64,000 nt of DNA, taken from NCBI RefSeq assembly GCF_014195325.1, contig NZ_JACIBK010000018.1, forward strand, positions 54,151 through 118,150, given 5' to 3'. A model generated the notes under the pieces. That model was not told the DNA's origin, made no database searches, and saw only the letters and a program-made list of their open reading frames with translations. A program made the position numbers and the translations under genes. Below, in pieces: positions 26,355 through 36,200 of the stretch. Numbering within the stretch: position 1 is the stretch's first letter; each line of letters starts with the position of its first letter. The stretch is from Rhizobium sp. BK650 (GTDB lineage: Bacteria; Pseudomonadota; Alphaproteobacteria; Rhizobiales; Rhizobiaceae).

Positions 26355-28116
26355 ATGTGATTTTGGCCCAAGAATTTCAGCGAACGCGGTGGAATTTCGC
26401 CTGTGGGCGCCCCTCGAGACCGAGATCGCTGTCGCGATCGAGGCAGGACAACCGAAAAAGATGATGCGATCCGAGGATGGCTGGCACCGCTGCGAAATTG
26501 TCGGCGTGCGGCCAGGAAGCACCTATTTCTACATCCTCCCCGGTGGTCTTTCCATTCCCGATCCGGCCTCCCGTTACCAGCCGCACGATGTGCATGGTCC
26601 AAGCGAAGTTGTCGATCCCAACGGTTATCAGTGGAAAGCAGCGGGCTGGAAAGGCCGTTGCTTCGGGGATCTGGTTTTTTACGAAATGCATGTTGGCGCA
26701 TTCACACGGGAGGGAACGTTCGTCGCTGCCATCGATCGTCTCGACCATTTGAAGGCGCTCGGCGTCACGGCTTTGCAAATCATGCCGGTCGCCGATTTCC
26801 CCGGCCGCCGCAACTGGGGCTACGACGGCGTCCTGCCCTATGCGCCCGACAGCAGCTACGGGCGTCCCGAAGAGTTGAAGCGACTGGTTGACGAAGCTCA
26901 TGCTCGCGGCATCTGTGTGTTCCTGGACGTCGTCTATAACCATTTTGGTCCGGACGGGAACTACCTTGCCCGATTGGCGCCGCTCTTCACCGACCATCAT
27001 AAGACGCCGTGGGGCAATGCCGTCAACTATGACGGGGACGGCTCTCGGCTGATCCGGGAGTTCGTCATTCAAAACGCCCTCTACTGGATCGGCGTGTTCA
27101 GATTTGACGGCCTTCGCCTGGATGCAGTGCATGCCATCAAGGATGGGTCGGAGGAGCATCTGCTCCATGAACTGGCGCGGCGGGTGAGGTCGGCAGCCGG
27201 CGAGCGGAAGATCCACCTGATCGTCGAGAATGAAGACAATAACGCATCTCTTCTCGAACGCGATGACGAAGGCCATCCCAAGTTCTTCTCGGCGCAATGG
27301 AACGACGACGTCCATCATGCCCTGCATGTCGCGGCGACCGGCGAAACCTTCGGTTATTATGCCGATTACGGAGATGGATCGGCCAAGCTTGGACGAGCAT
27401 TGGCGGAAGGATTTGTGTTTCAGGGCGAGCACATGCCCTATCGTGGCGAACAACGCGGAACGCCCAGCAAACATCTGCCGCCCTCCTCATTCATCTCCTT
27501 CATCCAAAATCACGACCAGATCGGCAACCGGGCTCTCGGCGACCGTATCGGCGCAAGGGCAGCAGCCGCCCTTCAGGCTATTGCCTGCGTCTACCTGCTG
27601 TGTCCGCAAGTGCCGATGATCTTCATGGGGGAAGAATGGGGCGCTGAGGAGCCCTTTCCCTATTTCTGTGATTTCGATGAAGATCTCAACGAGAAGGTCA
27701 GGACGGGGCGCCGCCGGGAACTGTCGCGCCTGCCCGGCTTCGATGCCGACGACCTACCGGACCCGACGGCAGAAACCACGTTCATCTCTGCCAAGCTCGA
27801 CTGGGCGAAGGTGGATACGGAACAAGGCAGACAGTGGTTCAGCTTTTACCGGGACCTGATTTCCCTACGCCACCAGCGCATCGTGCCCCTTGTGACGGGC
27901 ATGACCGGCGGCGGGCGCTATCGCTCATCCGCAGGGGGAGGCCTGATCGTCGAGTGGGACGTTTCGACCGGTCGCAAGTTGCGACTTCTGGCCAACCTCA
28001 CCGACCAAACCGTCGAGACCGGAGAGCAGGCGGACGCTGACGAGAGCATCTTCCTGTTCGGCTCGTTCAATTCCGGTCGGCTGGGCGCATGGTCGGTACT
28101 CTGGTCCATCGCATGA
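26347..28116 (+). CDS. treZ: Malto-oligosyltrehalose trehalohydrolase (copy 2)
   Basis: This 589-aa GH13 protein matches TreZ in length and layout: CBM48-like start (VEFRLWAPLETEIAVAIE), the shared RNWGYDGVLPYAPDSSYG, VFLDVVYNHFGPDGNYL, GLRLDAVHAI (nucleophile about residue 259), LIVENEDN (acid/base about 294) and FIQNHDQIGNR. The ATG overlaps the glgX stop. It is closer to canonical TreZ than copy 1, which has an altered acid/base loop (ENEPQ) and an extended C-terminus, so copy 1 may have a different chain-length or substrate preference. Confidence 0.92.
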   Translation: MTECDFGPRISANAVEFRLWAPLETEIAVAIEAGQPKKMMRSEDGWHRCEIVGVRPGSTYFYILPGGLSIPDPASRYQPHDVHGPSEVVDPNGYQWKAAGWKGRCFGDLVFYEMHVGAFTREGTFVAAIDRLDHLKALGVTALQIMPVADFPGRRNWGYDGVLPYAPDSSYGRPEELKRLVDEAHARGICVFLDVVYNHFGPDGNYLARLAPLFTDHHKTPWGNAVNYDGDGSRLIREFVIQNALYWIGVFRFDGLRLDAVHAIKDGSEEHLLHELARRVRSAAGERKIHLIVENEDNNASLLERDDEGHPKFFSAQWNDDVHHALHVAATGETFGYYADYGDGSAKLGRALAEGFVFQGEHMPYRGEQRGTPSKHLPPSSFISFIQNHDQIGNRALGDRIGARAAAALQAIACVYLLCPQVPMIFMGEEWGAEEPFPYFCDFDEDLNEKVRTGRRRELSRLPGFDADDLPDPTAETTFISAKLDWAKVDTEQGRQWFSFYRDLISLRHQRIVPLVTGMTGGGRYRSSAGGGLIVEWDVSTGRKLRLLANLTDQTVETGEQADADESIFLFGSFNSGRLGAWSVLWSIA

Positions 28117-28435
28117 TCGCTTGACCAGCGCCTGCAAGATCGGACTCAGATTGATTGAACGCAAGCCGATGCGGCGGCCAATGACCGCTCCCGCTTGATC
28201 TGCGCCTGTGCTTCAAGGCACTCGCTCGCGGTGCTGATGAGCGGCTGCTTCGCCGCCGCTTGGCCAAACAGCGCGTTGCACCTAGTGGGTTTCCACTCCC
28301 CTCGCCCCCGCTTCGATCCTACTGGCGGGCTTGCGGTCCGATTTCCCACCTTTTGCATTGGATTGCGCAACGATCAAGGCCGCCGCACGGCCGGGCGCAT
28401 CGGCGAGGACGTTTGCAACGAATGCTCTAAGGTGA
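28117..28435. other. Intergenic stretch without a supported gene
   Basis: Only weak short frames are present between the treZ stop and the promoter at 28436. Confidence 0.45.
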
Positions 28436-28460
28436 GGAACATTTTGTGTTTTTCGATGTT
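28436..28460 (+). promoter_or_regulatory. Near-consensus EcfG promoter
   Basis: GGAAC, 17 bases, GTT (the -10 reads TGTT), 27 bp upstream of the PepSY-like gene. Confidence 0.5.
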
Positions 28461-28487
28461 TGTGTCCGGCAAAACAAGGAGACAACC

Positions 28488-28799
28488 ATGCAAAAGATCG
28501 CTGTACTTTCCCTTGGGCTTCTGCTTTCGGCGACAGCCGCTTTCGCCCAGAGCGAGACACCGTCGACGTCACAGACCACACCGGCAGTCAACACCGAACA
28601 CAATCCCGGTGCCCCTGTTGCCGGCAGGAACAGTTTCACCGAAGACCAGGCGAAGTCGCGGATCGAGGCTGCCGGTTATACCGATGTTTCCGGTCTCAAG
28701 CTCGATGATCAGGGCGTGTGGCGGGCAAGCGCCAAGAAGGACGGTAAGGACGCCGGCGTTTCCCTGGACTTCCAGGGCAATGTGACGATGGCAAAGTAA
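28488..28799 (+). CDS. PepSY-like secreted protein
   Basis: This 103-aa periplasmic protein has a signal peptide (cleavage after AAFA) and a Thr/Pro-rich linker. Its C-terminal domain, EDQAKSRIEAAGYTDVSGLKLDDQGVWRA, has the alpha-beta pattern of PepSY-type domains. The ATG at 28488 follows AAGGAGA. It is followed 29 bp later by the stress protein gene, and the two probably share the EcfG-like promoter. Confidence 0.78.
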   Translation: MQKIAVLSLGLLLSATAAFAQSETPSTSQTTPAVNTEHNPGAPVAGRNSFTEDQAKSRIEAAGYTDVSGLKLDDQGVWRASAKKDGKDAGVSLDFQGNVTMAK

Positions 28800-28828
28800 T
28801 AGATTCTGCAACGATCGAGGAGACGAAG

Positions 28829-29437
28829 ATGCGAACGATTACTGGACTGTATGACAGCTATGACGATGCCCGTGCGGCCGTCCGAGCACTGGAAAATGCG
28901 GGAATTCCCTCCGATGACATCAGCATCGTCACTAACAAGATGAACGGCCCCGAGGTGGAGGGCCAAGGAAGCTACGCCGCCGAAGGCGCCGGCACTGGCG
29001 CGGGCCTCGGTGCGGTGGCGGGCGGCGCAGGCGGTCTCCTGACAGGCCTCGGTCTGATGGCAATTCCCGGAGTCGGCCCGGTGGTCGCAGCGGGTTGGCT
29101 GGCCGCCACAGCGGCCGGCGCAGCTGCAGGCGCGATTGCAGGCGGCGCTGTTGGCGGCATCGTCGGTGCGATGATGAAGGAGGGTGTTCCGGAAGACGAG
29201 GCGAACTTCTACGCTGAAGGGATCCGCCGTGGCGGCTCAGTCGTGACCGCAAGGGTTGACGAGAGCCGGGTTGCCGAAGCACAGGCCATTCTTCACCGGT
29301 CACGACCGGTCGACTACAACGCCCGCCGGGCGAGCTACCAGGAGCAGGGCTGGAGCCGCTTCGACGAGGCTGCGCCACCGTACACGTCCGAGCAGATCGA
29401 AGCTGAGCGCCAGCGGTATCGCTCCGGCCGCGTCTAA
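28829..29437 (+). CDS. General stress protein, YflT/17M-like N-domain with glycine-rich core
   Basis: This 202-aa protein begins with a general-stress 17M-like domain (TGLYDSYDDARAAVRALENAGIPSDDISIV, about residues 5-34). A long Gly/Ala hydrophobic core (about 55-115) resembles a membrane-inserting zipper, and the protein ends with a charged Tyr/Arg-rich tail. Such proteins are induced by stress, but their mechanism is unknown. A perfect terminator follows. Context (PepSY gene with EcfG-like promoter) suggests co-induction. Confidence 0.82.
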   Translation: MRTITGLYDSYDDARAAVRALENAGIPSDDISIVTNKMNGPEVEGQGSYAAEGAGTGAGLGAVAGGAGGLLTGLGLMAIPGVGPVVAAGWLAATAAGAAAGAIAGGAVGGIVGAMMKEGVPEDEANFYAEGIRRGGSVVTARVDESRVAEAQAILHRSRPVDYNARRASYQEQGWSRFDEAAPPYTSEQIEAERQRYRSGRV

Positions 29438-29458
29438 GGCACGCGTGATGAGAAAACT

Positions 29459-29480
29459 GGCGGCTTCTCGGGAAGCCGCC
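29459..29480 (+). terminator. Terminator hairpin after the stress protein
   Basis: A perfect 9-bp stem with a TCGG tetraloop. It lies between convergent genes and could act on the plus strand; the U-run is poor. Confidence 0.6.
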
Positions 29481-29566
29481 GGTTGTGATGGCTCTGCGTA
29501 TTGGCAGATCCATACCGACTTTTGCGATGAGGCGTCCTTCCCTCGCGCCCTACCGCCGCACAGGTC

Positions 29567-29965
29567 TTAGAGGGCGACCGGAATGCGCTTCATGAAACGC
29601 GTCTGCACTGCGTCGCGACCGGTTCGTTGCGCTATGGCATAATCCAGCGCTTCCACGATCGCCTCCGGCGTGTAGGGCTTTGTGACAACGCCGATGCCGG
29701 CCTTGCTGTCCATTACGCTCTCTGGGTTGCCGGTGGTAAAGACGACGGTCGTTCCGTACGTCGACGATAGGATGGTGCCGATCTCGGGGCCGGTCGGGCC
29801 ATCGGCGAGGCGCACATCGACAAGGGCAATCTGCGCTTGATCACCAAGACGAACCGCCTCGTCGCGCGTTCGGGCGGGCCCGATGATTTCGTGACCGAGG
29901 CGGACCAGAATATCCTCGAGATCCATTGCAATGAGTGCCTCGTCTTCGACGATTAGAATTCGCAT
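29567..29965 (-). CDS. Single-domain response regulator (A)
   Basis: This 132-aa protein is a lone receiver domain: MRILIVEDEALIAMDLE, phospho-acceptor Asp in ALVDVRLADGPTG, VFTTGNPES and the conserved Lys-Pro in VTKPYTP. It has no output domain, so it probably acts as a phosphorelay or sink for HWE kinases. A close relative is encoded 130 bp upstream on the same strand. Confidence 0.92.
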   Translation of the reverse strand: MRILIVEDEALIAMDLEDILVRLGHEIIGPARTRDEAVRLGDQAQIALVDVRLADGPTGPEIGTILSSTYGTTVVFTTGNPESVMDSKAGIGVVTKPYTPEAIVEALDYAIAQRTGRDAVQTRFMKRIPVAL

Positions 29966-30092
29966 CCTTCCTCTCTCGACGTTCAGCTCAAAGCGACGGG
30001 CGTCTCGACCTCCGCCATCGATGATACCATGATCGTAACGCCGATGATGCCTCTTGTATCCGCCGGCGCGTGATTATGGTCACCTTGGTGGT

Positions 30093-30440
30093 TCAAGGAT
30101 CCACGACCGCTCTGGCGAGGCTTCGACGGACGGCATCGTCGGTGAATGGTTTTGCGATGACATCGAGCGATCCTTCAAGGCCAGAGCCAATGGCGCCGGG
30201 CGCGCCGGTGATGAAGATTACCTTGATCTGGAAACGATCGATTAGCCGACGCGCCAGCACAGCCCCGCTCGCTCCGTCCGCAAGACCAACATCGACGAGG
30301 GCCGCATCGGTGCGATGAGCGTGCGCAAGGGCCTGTTCCAGCGTTGCAGCCAGCCCGACCACCTGATGCCCCTCCTCCCGAACAATTCGTTCAAGCTCCA
30401 GGGCAATGATCGGCTCGTCTTCGACGATGAGAATGCGCAT
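30093..30440 (-). CDS. Single-domain response regulator (B)
   Basis: This 115-aa lone receiver starts MRILIVEDEPIIALELE with Asp in ALVDVGLADGASG and VIAKPFTDD near the end. I set the start at 30440, where a GGAGGAA ribosome site precedes the ATG; a much longer frame runs upstream without similarity. It is a tandem paralogue of the regulator at 29567-29965. The PFTDD variant in place of PYT may change partner choice. Confidence 0.9.
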   Translation of the reverse strand: MRILIVEDEPIIALELERIVREEGHQVVGLAATLEQALAHAHRTDAALVDVGLADGASGAVLARRLIDRFQIKVIFITGAPGAIGSGLEGSLDVIAKPFTDDAVRRSLARAVVDP

Positions 30441-30849
30441 CGGTTCCTCCCGTGGTTGAAATCCTGTCGCCACCTGCGGCCCCGCGTCGTCCTGTACGTG
30501 CAGGTACAAAGACTTCGCGTGCCTTCCCCGGAGCGCATGCCAACGGTGCGAATTTCGTGGCTCGGGTGCGTGTGATAAAACGATCGAAAAATTGACATGC
30601 GCCAGCCGTTCCCATCGCCCCTGACAATGCAGTAAATTCCGACCGATAGGCGATGACGGCCCCTCTTGAACGGCGCGGCTCAGCGGGGCTTTTTTCATTT
30701 CGGCAGATGTCACTGGCTTTTCTTGTGGCTCTGGGGGCCGGCTTTGACGTGTTGTCCATGGGGCGCGCCGCCCGCCACTGTCCAAGGTGAATTTCGTTGA
30801 GACGAAGCGATCGCACGAGGAGGCAAGAGGATGTCTGAGTTCCTCTTGC

Positions 30850-31179
30850 CTATTGTTGATCAGTGTTGTGTGCCGAGCAGGCTTCATCCATCGGCGTTGC
30901 ATTGCTGCTGCCGCCTTGGGTCTGAAGGTTGCCGCTGCCCGTGCTGCTGGCGGCTTCGTTGCCGTTGCAGTTTGCGTTGACTGAACCGCTTGACGTCGTG
31001 CTGCCGGTCGTGGTGGGATCCGCGGCCATCGGCTTCTTGGTGTCAGCGGACGCTCCGCCGCCAGCATCGTTTGTGTTGCGGTCAATCGTTGCACCGGTCG
31101 GCGCAGGGTTCGACTGAGACAGGGCCGGGCTGGCAAGGCCGATCGCGAAAAGGGACGCGACAAGTATTTTCGTGCGCAT
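30850..31179 (-). CDS. Secreted Ser/Thr/Asn-rich protein
   Basis: This 109-aa protein has a signal peptide (cleavage near ALSQS) and a low-complexity mature part rich in Gly, Ser, Thr and Asn with two cysteines (ANCNG and EACSAH). No domain is visible. A near-consensus EcfG promoter lies 36 bp upstream. It may be a disordered envelope stress protein. Confidence 0.75.
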   Translation of the reverse strand: MRTKILVASLFAIGLASPALSQSNPAPTGATIDRNTNDAGGGASADTKKPMAADPTTTGSTTSSGSVNANCNGNEAASSTGSGNLQTQGGSSNATPMDEACSAHNTDQQ

Positions 31180-31215
31180 GTGGTTCTCCAGGGCTTGCGT
31201 TGATCACGAGCCCTT

Positions 31216-31240
31216 AACCTACATGCCACCTCATTGTTCC
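31216..31240 (-). promoter_or_regulatory. Near-consensus EcfG promoter
   Basis: The minus strand reads GGAAC, 16 bases, GGTT, 36 bp upstream of the gene starting at 31179. Confidence 0.5.
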
Positions 31241-31570
31241 GGCCCTAAGACGCCAAGACCGTTGTCGAAGGACACTCCGGGGCCAAGCGCGGCTGCCCCT
31301 CGCTCGGACCAAAACTGCCCACGCTGCAGCCGCCTTCCTGAACCAAAACCTCTCGGCGAGGTAGAGGGACGATCGGCTGTTCTCTAGAACGGCGCTTGTC
31401 GCGTTGCCTGAGACGTGGGCGACCCGCTGGCTGCAAACAGAAATCGATCTGCACGCGTCACGGTCGTGGTTCCGGCTTCTCCTCGCAAGAGGATCGTCAT
31501 CGTCTCGGGTGCGACGAGATCGGGTGCATCCTTGTGCGCTACATCACGCCCATGGGAGCGATCCAGATCG
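31241..31570. other. Intergenic stretch without a supported gene
   Basis: Several overlapping short frames occur, none with domain similarity. Confidence 0.4.
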
Positions 31571-31595
31571 GGAACTTGCGTCTGCACTGGGTGTT
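31571..31595 (+). promoter_or_regulatory. Near-consensus EcfG promoter
   Basis: GGAAC, 16 bases, TGTT, 28 bp upstream of the ATG at 31624. Its position argues against the longer upstream frame. Confidence 0.45.
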
Positions 31596-31623
31596 TTGGC
31601 AGCGAATGGGAGCGTTGAATGAA

Positions 31624-31845
31624 ATGGAAGCACCGATCATCGTCGACCAATATATCGAAATCTACAGGCAGGGTGGACTGACCGCTTTAAACTCGACGCT
31701 CGGCGGCATGGAAACGGCCCATAGGGCTGACGTTCTGACTGCCCTCGAAGGCCTTGGCTTTCACGTCGAGTGGCACCAGGTCGCACCTGCAACAGGTGGC
31801 AGAACCGGCATCGTCTGGTCCGGGCCGGGCGAGCGCTTGGCGTGA
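31624..31845 (+). CDS. Small hypothetical protein
   Basis: The 73-aa product (MEAPIIVDQYIEIYRQGG, then HVEWHQVAPATGGRTGIVW) is soluble and of unknown family. The start is chosen from the promoter position; the ribosome site is weak (GGGAG about 12 bp upstream). Alternative starts at 31606 or further upstream exist. Confidence 0.45.
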   Translation: MEAPIIVDQYIEIYRQGGLTALNSTLGGMETAHRADVLTALEGLGFHVEWHQVAPATGGRTGIVWSGPGERLA

Positions 31846-31862
31846 TCGGGCGCGCGGACCTC

Positions 31863-32948
31863 CTATACAAGCCCATTGGTGTCGACAATCGATGAGGCGA
31901 TGTAACGCTCTCCCGCCTCGTTGAAATAATAGACACAAACCAGCTTTCCGTCTGAGCGCAGCATCGATCGGACGTAGCCTAGATCGGGAAGGTGTCCATC
32001 GCTGCGGATGATTTGCTCCGCAGACCATGTTTCTCCGCCATCCGCACTGGTCTTCAGGCGCACGCCGAAGGGCCTGGCCCTGACGCCGTAGACCAGGAAC
32101 AGACGCCCCTCGGCAGATATCGTCAGACTGGGCGGATTGCCGCCCCTGCCGGTGCTGTCAACGACTGTGCCGGTCCGATGCCATGTGTGGCCGCCGTCCG
32201 GTGAGCGATAGGCTTCGAGCCAGCCAGGATCGTCTACGCTGCGACCGCATCGCAAGACCGTCAGAATACTCCCATCGGCAAGCATGGCGCTGGCGGGCAT
32301 GATGGCATAGCCGTCGGGATTGCGGACCGGGGTTCCGATCACTCGGAAGCTTCTTGCTCCATCGCAGGTTTGCGCGCAGCAAGTCTCACCCTCTGTTCCA
32401 TCAGCCTTGGCACGCGTGAGCATGAACAGAGCTCTCTCGGCGGACATGGCGACGATGTCAGTGCGCGCGGCAATGCCCTCCTTCATCAGGCCGCTGAATG
32501 CATAGGGGCCTTCCCACCGTTTTCCGCGATTGCGGCTGACGTAAAGCCAGCTGATCGCATCACCGCCGAGGCCCGTGCGGGCCGCCATGACAATCGTCTC
32601 GGGATCCAGAAAATTCACCGGGCTCGGTGGCGGTGGCAAGGCGAGGCCTTGAAAATGCGTTCTTGTCTTCAGACGCGGGGAAAGGTGTTCGTCTGCAGAA
32701 AGGCTTTCACCACCCGGGATGACGGCGTCGAAGGCTTCGATCGTCCAAGTGCAACCGCCGTCCAGACTGCGAGCCTGGAGCGGTGGAAAGGGACGGTTCT
32801 TGTCGCGCGCGTGCAGCTTTCCCTGACTGCCCTTGGATCCGGCCGCAAAAACTGCGAGCACCTCGCGGTCCCATATCCACGCTCCGTAATTGGCGGGCCA
32901 TGCTGCAAAACGCCCCTTCTGTCGATAGACCACGTGGTGCTCGGCCAT
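31863..32948 (-). CDS. Sialidase/BNR-repeat beta-propeller protein
   Basis: This 361-aa protein has several Asp-box (BNR) motifs: SLDGGCTW, SRNRGKRW (degenerate), SPDGGHTW and SADGGETW. These define a six-bladed sialidase-like propeller. A start at 32948 (MAEHHVVYRQ) fits best; a longer frame overlaps the SemiSWEET gene. No signal peptide is seen, so it would be cytoplasmic, unlike most exo-sialidases. Whether the Arg triad of true sialidases is present cannot be judged by eye. It lies 17 bp after the SemiSWEET gene. Confidence 0.75.
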   Translation of the reverse strand: MAEHHVVYRQKGRFAAWPANYGAWIWDREVLAVFAAGSKGSQGKLHARDKNRPFPPLQARSLDGGCTWTIEAFDAVIPGGESLSADEHLSPRLKTRTHFQGLALPPPPSPVNFLDPETIVMAARTGLGGDAISWLYVSRNRGKRWEGPYAFSGLMKEGIAARTDIVAMSAERALFMLTRAKADGTEGETCCAQTCDGARSFRVIGTPVRNPDGYAIMPASAMLADGSILTVLRCGRSVDDPGWLEAYRSPDGGHTWHRTGTVVDSTGRGGNPPSLTISAEGRLFLVYGVRARPFGVRLKTSADGGETWSAEQIIRSDGHLPDLGYVRSMLRSDGKLVCVYYFNEAGERYIASSIVDTNGLV

Positions 32949-32965
32949 CGCCATACTCGATACAA

Positions 32966-33229
32966 TCAAAGCTTCAACTGCGAATGCAGTTTGACAGCGA
33001 GAATGAAGACCGAAAGGCAAAGGCAGGCCGCGTTCGCAAGAATGATCGGCAGCTCATCCCGTAGCAGACCAAACCCGGTCCACAACCCAAAACCAGTCAC
33101 GGTCAGAATATACATTCTCGTCGAAATCGCCCCGGTGTCGCGGGTGCGCGCGATCTTGATCGCTTGCGGCACGAAGCTCGCTACCGAGCACACCGACGCT
33201 GCGTAGCCGATACCTGTTGCAATCTCCAT
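32966..33229 (-). CDS. SemiSWEET sugar transporter
   Basis: This 87-aa protein has three membrane helices and the PQ-loop motif ASFVPQAIKIARTRDTGAIS near residues 18-37, as in bacterial SemiSWEETs, which dimerise to carry sugars across the inner membrane. It sits between the Mfd-like gene (48 bp upstream) and the sialidase-like gene (17 bp downstream) on one strand, so it may supply a sugar handled by the latter. Confidence 0.9.
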   Translation of the reverse strand: MEIATGIGYAASVCSVASFVPQAIKIARTRDTGAISTRMYILTVTGFGLWTGFGLLRDELPIILANAACLCLSVFILAVKLHSQLKL

Positions 33230-33277
33230 ATCACGACCTCCAGCCGAGCAGTCCCGCGTTATTGTCGAATTCAGACA

Positions 33278-36200
33278 TCATCGAGCACGCATCACACCCA
33301 ACAGATCTTCGAAGAATGCAATTCGTTGATCCTCTGTTGCAGTCGTCCTCGCAAAGACAAGACGATCCCCCTGGAGTACGGCATCCTTGCCCTGCGCCAA
33401 CTTTTTGACAATCCCCGGCCCGGTCCCGGCGGCAAATCTGATCGCCAAGCCGCTCGGACCTGCCTCAAGCTTATAGATGCCACGCTCGCGAGCGATGATC
33501 TTGAGCCTTGCGATCCGCAGCAGGGTCAGCACGTCCTGCGGCAACTCGCCGAAACGATCCTCAAATTCCTCTCCAAGTTCTTCGATCTGCGCGGCAGATG
33601 TCGCTTTTGCCAGCCGGATGTAGAGGTTGAGGCGCAGAGTCGGATCGCAGACGTAACTGGCAGGTATCGATCCAGTCTCACCGAGCACAGTGGAGACGGA
33701 TCGTGGTCGGCGAGACGAACTCCTCGATCCCCCATCGAGCGCGTCTTCAAGCAATTTTTGATAGAGGCCAACGCCAATGGCCCTCATGTGGCCGGCCTGA
33801 TCCTCGCCGGTGATGTCGCCGCCGCCGCGGATGTCGAGGTCCTGCAGGCTGATCGAAATCCCGGCGCCAAGCCTGTCGTTATCAATGAGTGCCGACAGGC
33901 GAAGGCGTGCCTCCTCCGGCAGCTCGCGCTCCGGTTCGGTCAGTAAGTAGGCAAACGCCTGCATCTGGCCTCGACCAACGCGTCCACGCAGCTGATGCAA
34001 CTGAGACAGACCGAAGCGATCGGCTTGCCAAATGAGGATCGTATTGGCTCGTGGAACATCAAGGCCATTCTCAATGATGTTCGTCGAAAGAAGAATGTCG
34101 CCGTCACCATCTGCAAAATCAACAACGGCTCCATCAAGGGCTGTTGTCCGCATCTTGCCATGCGCGGTTCGGACCGACATTTCGGGAACGATCTCGCGCA
34201 GAACCTTCGCCAGATGGTCAATATCCTCGATGCGGGGAACGATGACGAAACTTTGACCACCTCGCCGATATTCGCGCAGAAGCGCCGCGCGAACGGCCGC
34301 CGGATCAAAGGGAACAAGAAACGTCCTGACGGGCCTGCGACGCGCCGGAGAGGTGTTCAGCAGGCTGACATCCTGCAGACCGGCCATGGCTGCCTGTAAC
34401 GTTCGCGGAATGGGCGTTGCCGACATGGCAAGCCGGTGCAGAGCCGGCGAAAGATTTTTGATTTTTTGTTTTGCGCGCGTTCCAAGGCGCTGCTCTTCGT
34501 CGATTACGACCAAAGCGAGATCCGCGAAGGAGAGATCTCGCGCCAAGATCGCCTGGGTCGCAACCACAATGTCGATTTTCCCATCTGCAAGCCCCTCCTT
34601 GATTTTTGCTCCCTCTTTTGCCGTCACCAGTCTTGACAACAAAGCTATGCGGATATCCGTCTGCTCGAAACGACGCTCAAACGTTTGGAAATGTTGGCGC
34701 GCCAGCACGGTCGTCGGAGCAATGATGGCAACCTGCGAACCGCAAAGCGCAACCGCCGCTGCAGCCCTCAGGGCGATTTCGGTCTTTCCGAAGCCGACAT
34801 CGCCACAGACGAGCCTGCTCATCTGCCTGCCCGAGGCGAGATCGGCCATTACGGCCTCGATTGCTTCGGATTGATCGCGGGTCAATGAATAAGGAAACCG
34901 AGCCACGAACCGCTGATAGGCGGACCGCGGAGCCACGAACAGGCGTGCTTTCGTCTCCTGTCTTTGCTTGGCAAGACGGCGAAGGTGACGCGCGGCGAGG
35001 GCAATGTCGCGCAAGATCGCCTTTCGGCGCTTCGCCCATGCCTCCGTGTGCAGACGGTCGAACGGCGCGGCGTCCGGTTCTCCCCCATATCGCCAAATCT
35101 TGTCGAAATCCTCCATCGGAACGAGGACCGATGCCCCATCATGATATTCGAGCCGGACTGCGTCCTGGACCATTCCGTCAATTTCAAGGCTTTCAAGATC
35201 GCGCAAGATCCCGATCCCATGATCCTCGTGAACGACCGCATCGCCGATTTGCAGATCAGGCGCCGCAAGCGCCTGCTGTGTACCCCCATCCGAGCGAGGA
35301 CCGACGATATCGCCAAGCCCGAGGACGACGAGATTATGCGCCGCGCAGAAGAAACCCTCATGCAAGTCACTCGAAAACGTCAGCAGCGCTCCTGGTGCGG
35401 CGTCCTTGACGGAGGACCACCGAAAGACGGGCTCGGCGCCGACATTGCTCATCCGTTCAACGCGCTTGCGGACGTTATCGAACACCTCACCCCGCCCCGC
35501 CAGCACCAGCTTTCTGCGCTCGCCAAGTGCGGATTTGACAAAATCGGCAAAGGCTCGACGTGGCTGCGGGCTTTCGTAAAACATGGGCACGGGCTCGCCG
35601 CCGGCAAAATCCACAGCCAACGAAGCCTGTCCATGCCTTGCCGCCTGCCATTCCTTGCGGTCGAGATAGAGGGAGTGCCCTTCAACCTGCAGACCGCCCC
35701 GTAAGGCGCGATGGGCTTGCCTGGCGTCATCTATGATGGCGTGATAACTTTCGGCCCTCGCATCAGATCCAGCCGCAAATATCATCGGTACGTCGCCGAT
35801 CGCCTGGAACACGGTCTGAAGGCTGCCGTAGAGACTGAACAGGTGCCGTTCCATGTCCTGCGAGGGCGGCTGCGCGCTGTCAGGGCCATCAGAAAGCTCG
35901 CCAGAAAGGATCGCTTCGGAGGCTGGTCCAAACGACACCGTATTCAGAATCTCCCGCGTCCTTTGCGTTAGCGCATCATAGCTGCGCAATTCCGCAATCG
36001 CGCCCTTGTCGGAGAGCAAGACGCGGATCGGCGCCTCGCCGCCGGCAGGAAAGATGTCGATCACGTCACCGCGAATAGTGTATTCACCATGATCATCGAC
36101 GACACTGTCTTCGATGTAGCCCGTTGTCTGCAGGTAATGCTCGAACGCGCTGCGCTCCAATGGCTCGCCCACCCGCAACCGGCATCGATTGGCCGCTATG

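Noticed and set aside
25257..26522. 421-codon minus-strand frame
   Set aside because: Shadow of glgX and the start of the second treZ.
30650..30700. Terminator-like hairpin with T-run on the plus strand
   Set aside because: No plus-strand gene ends upstream, and the stem has a long unpaired centre.
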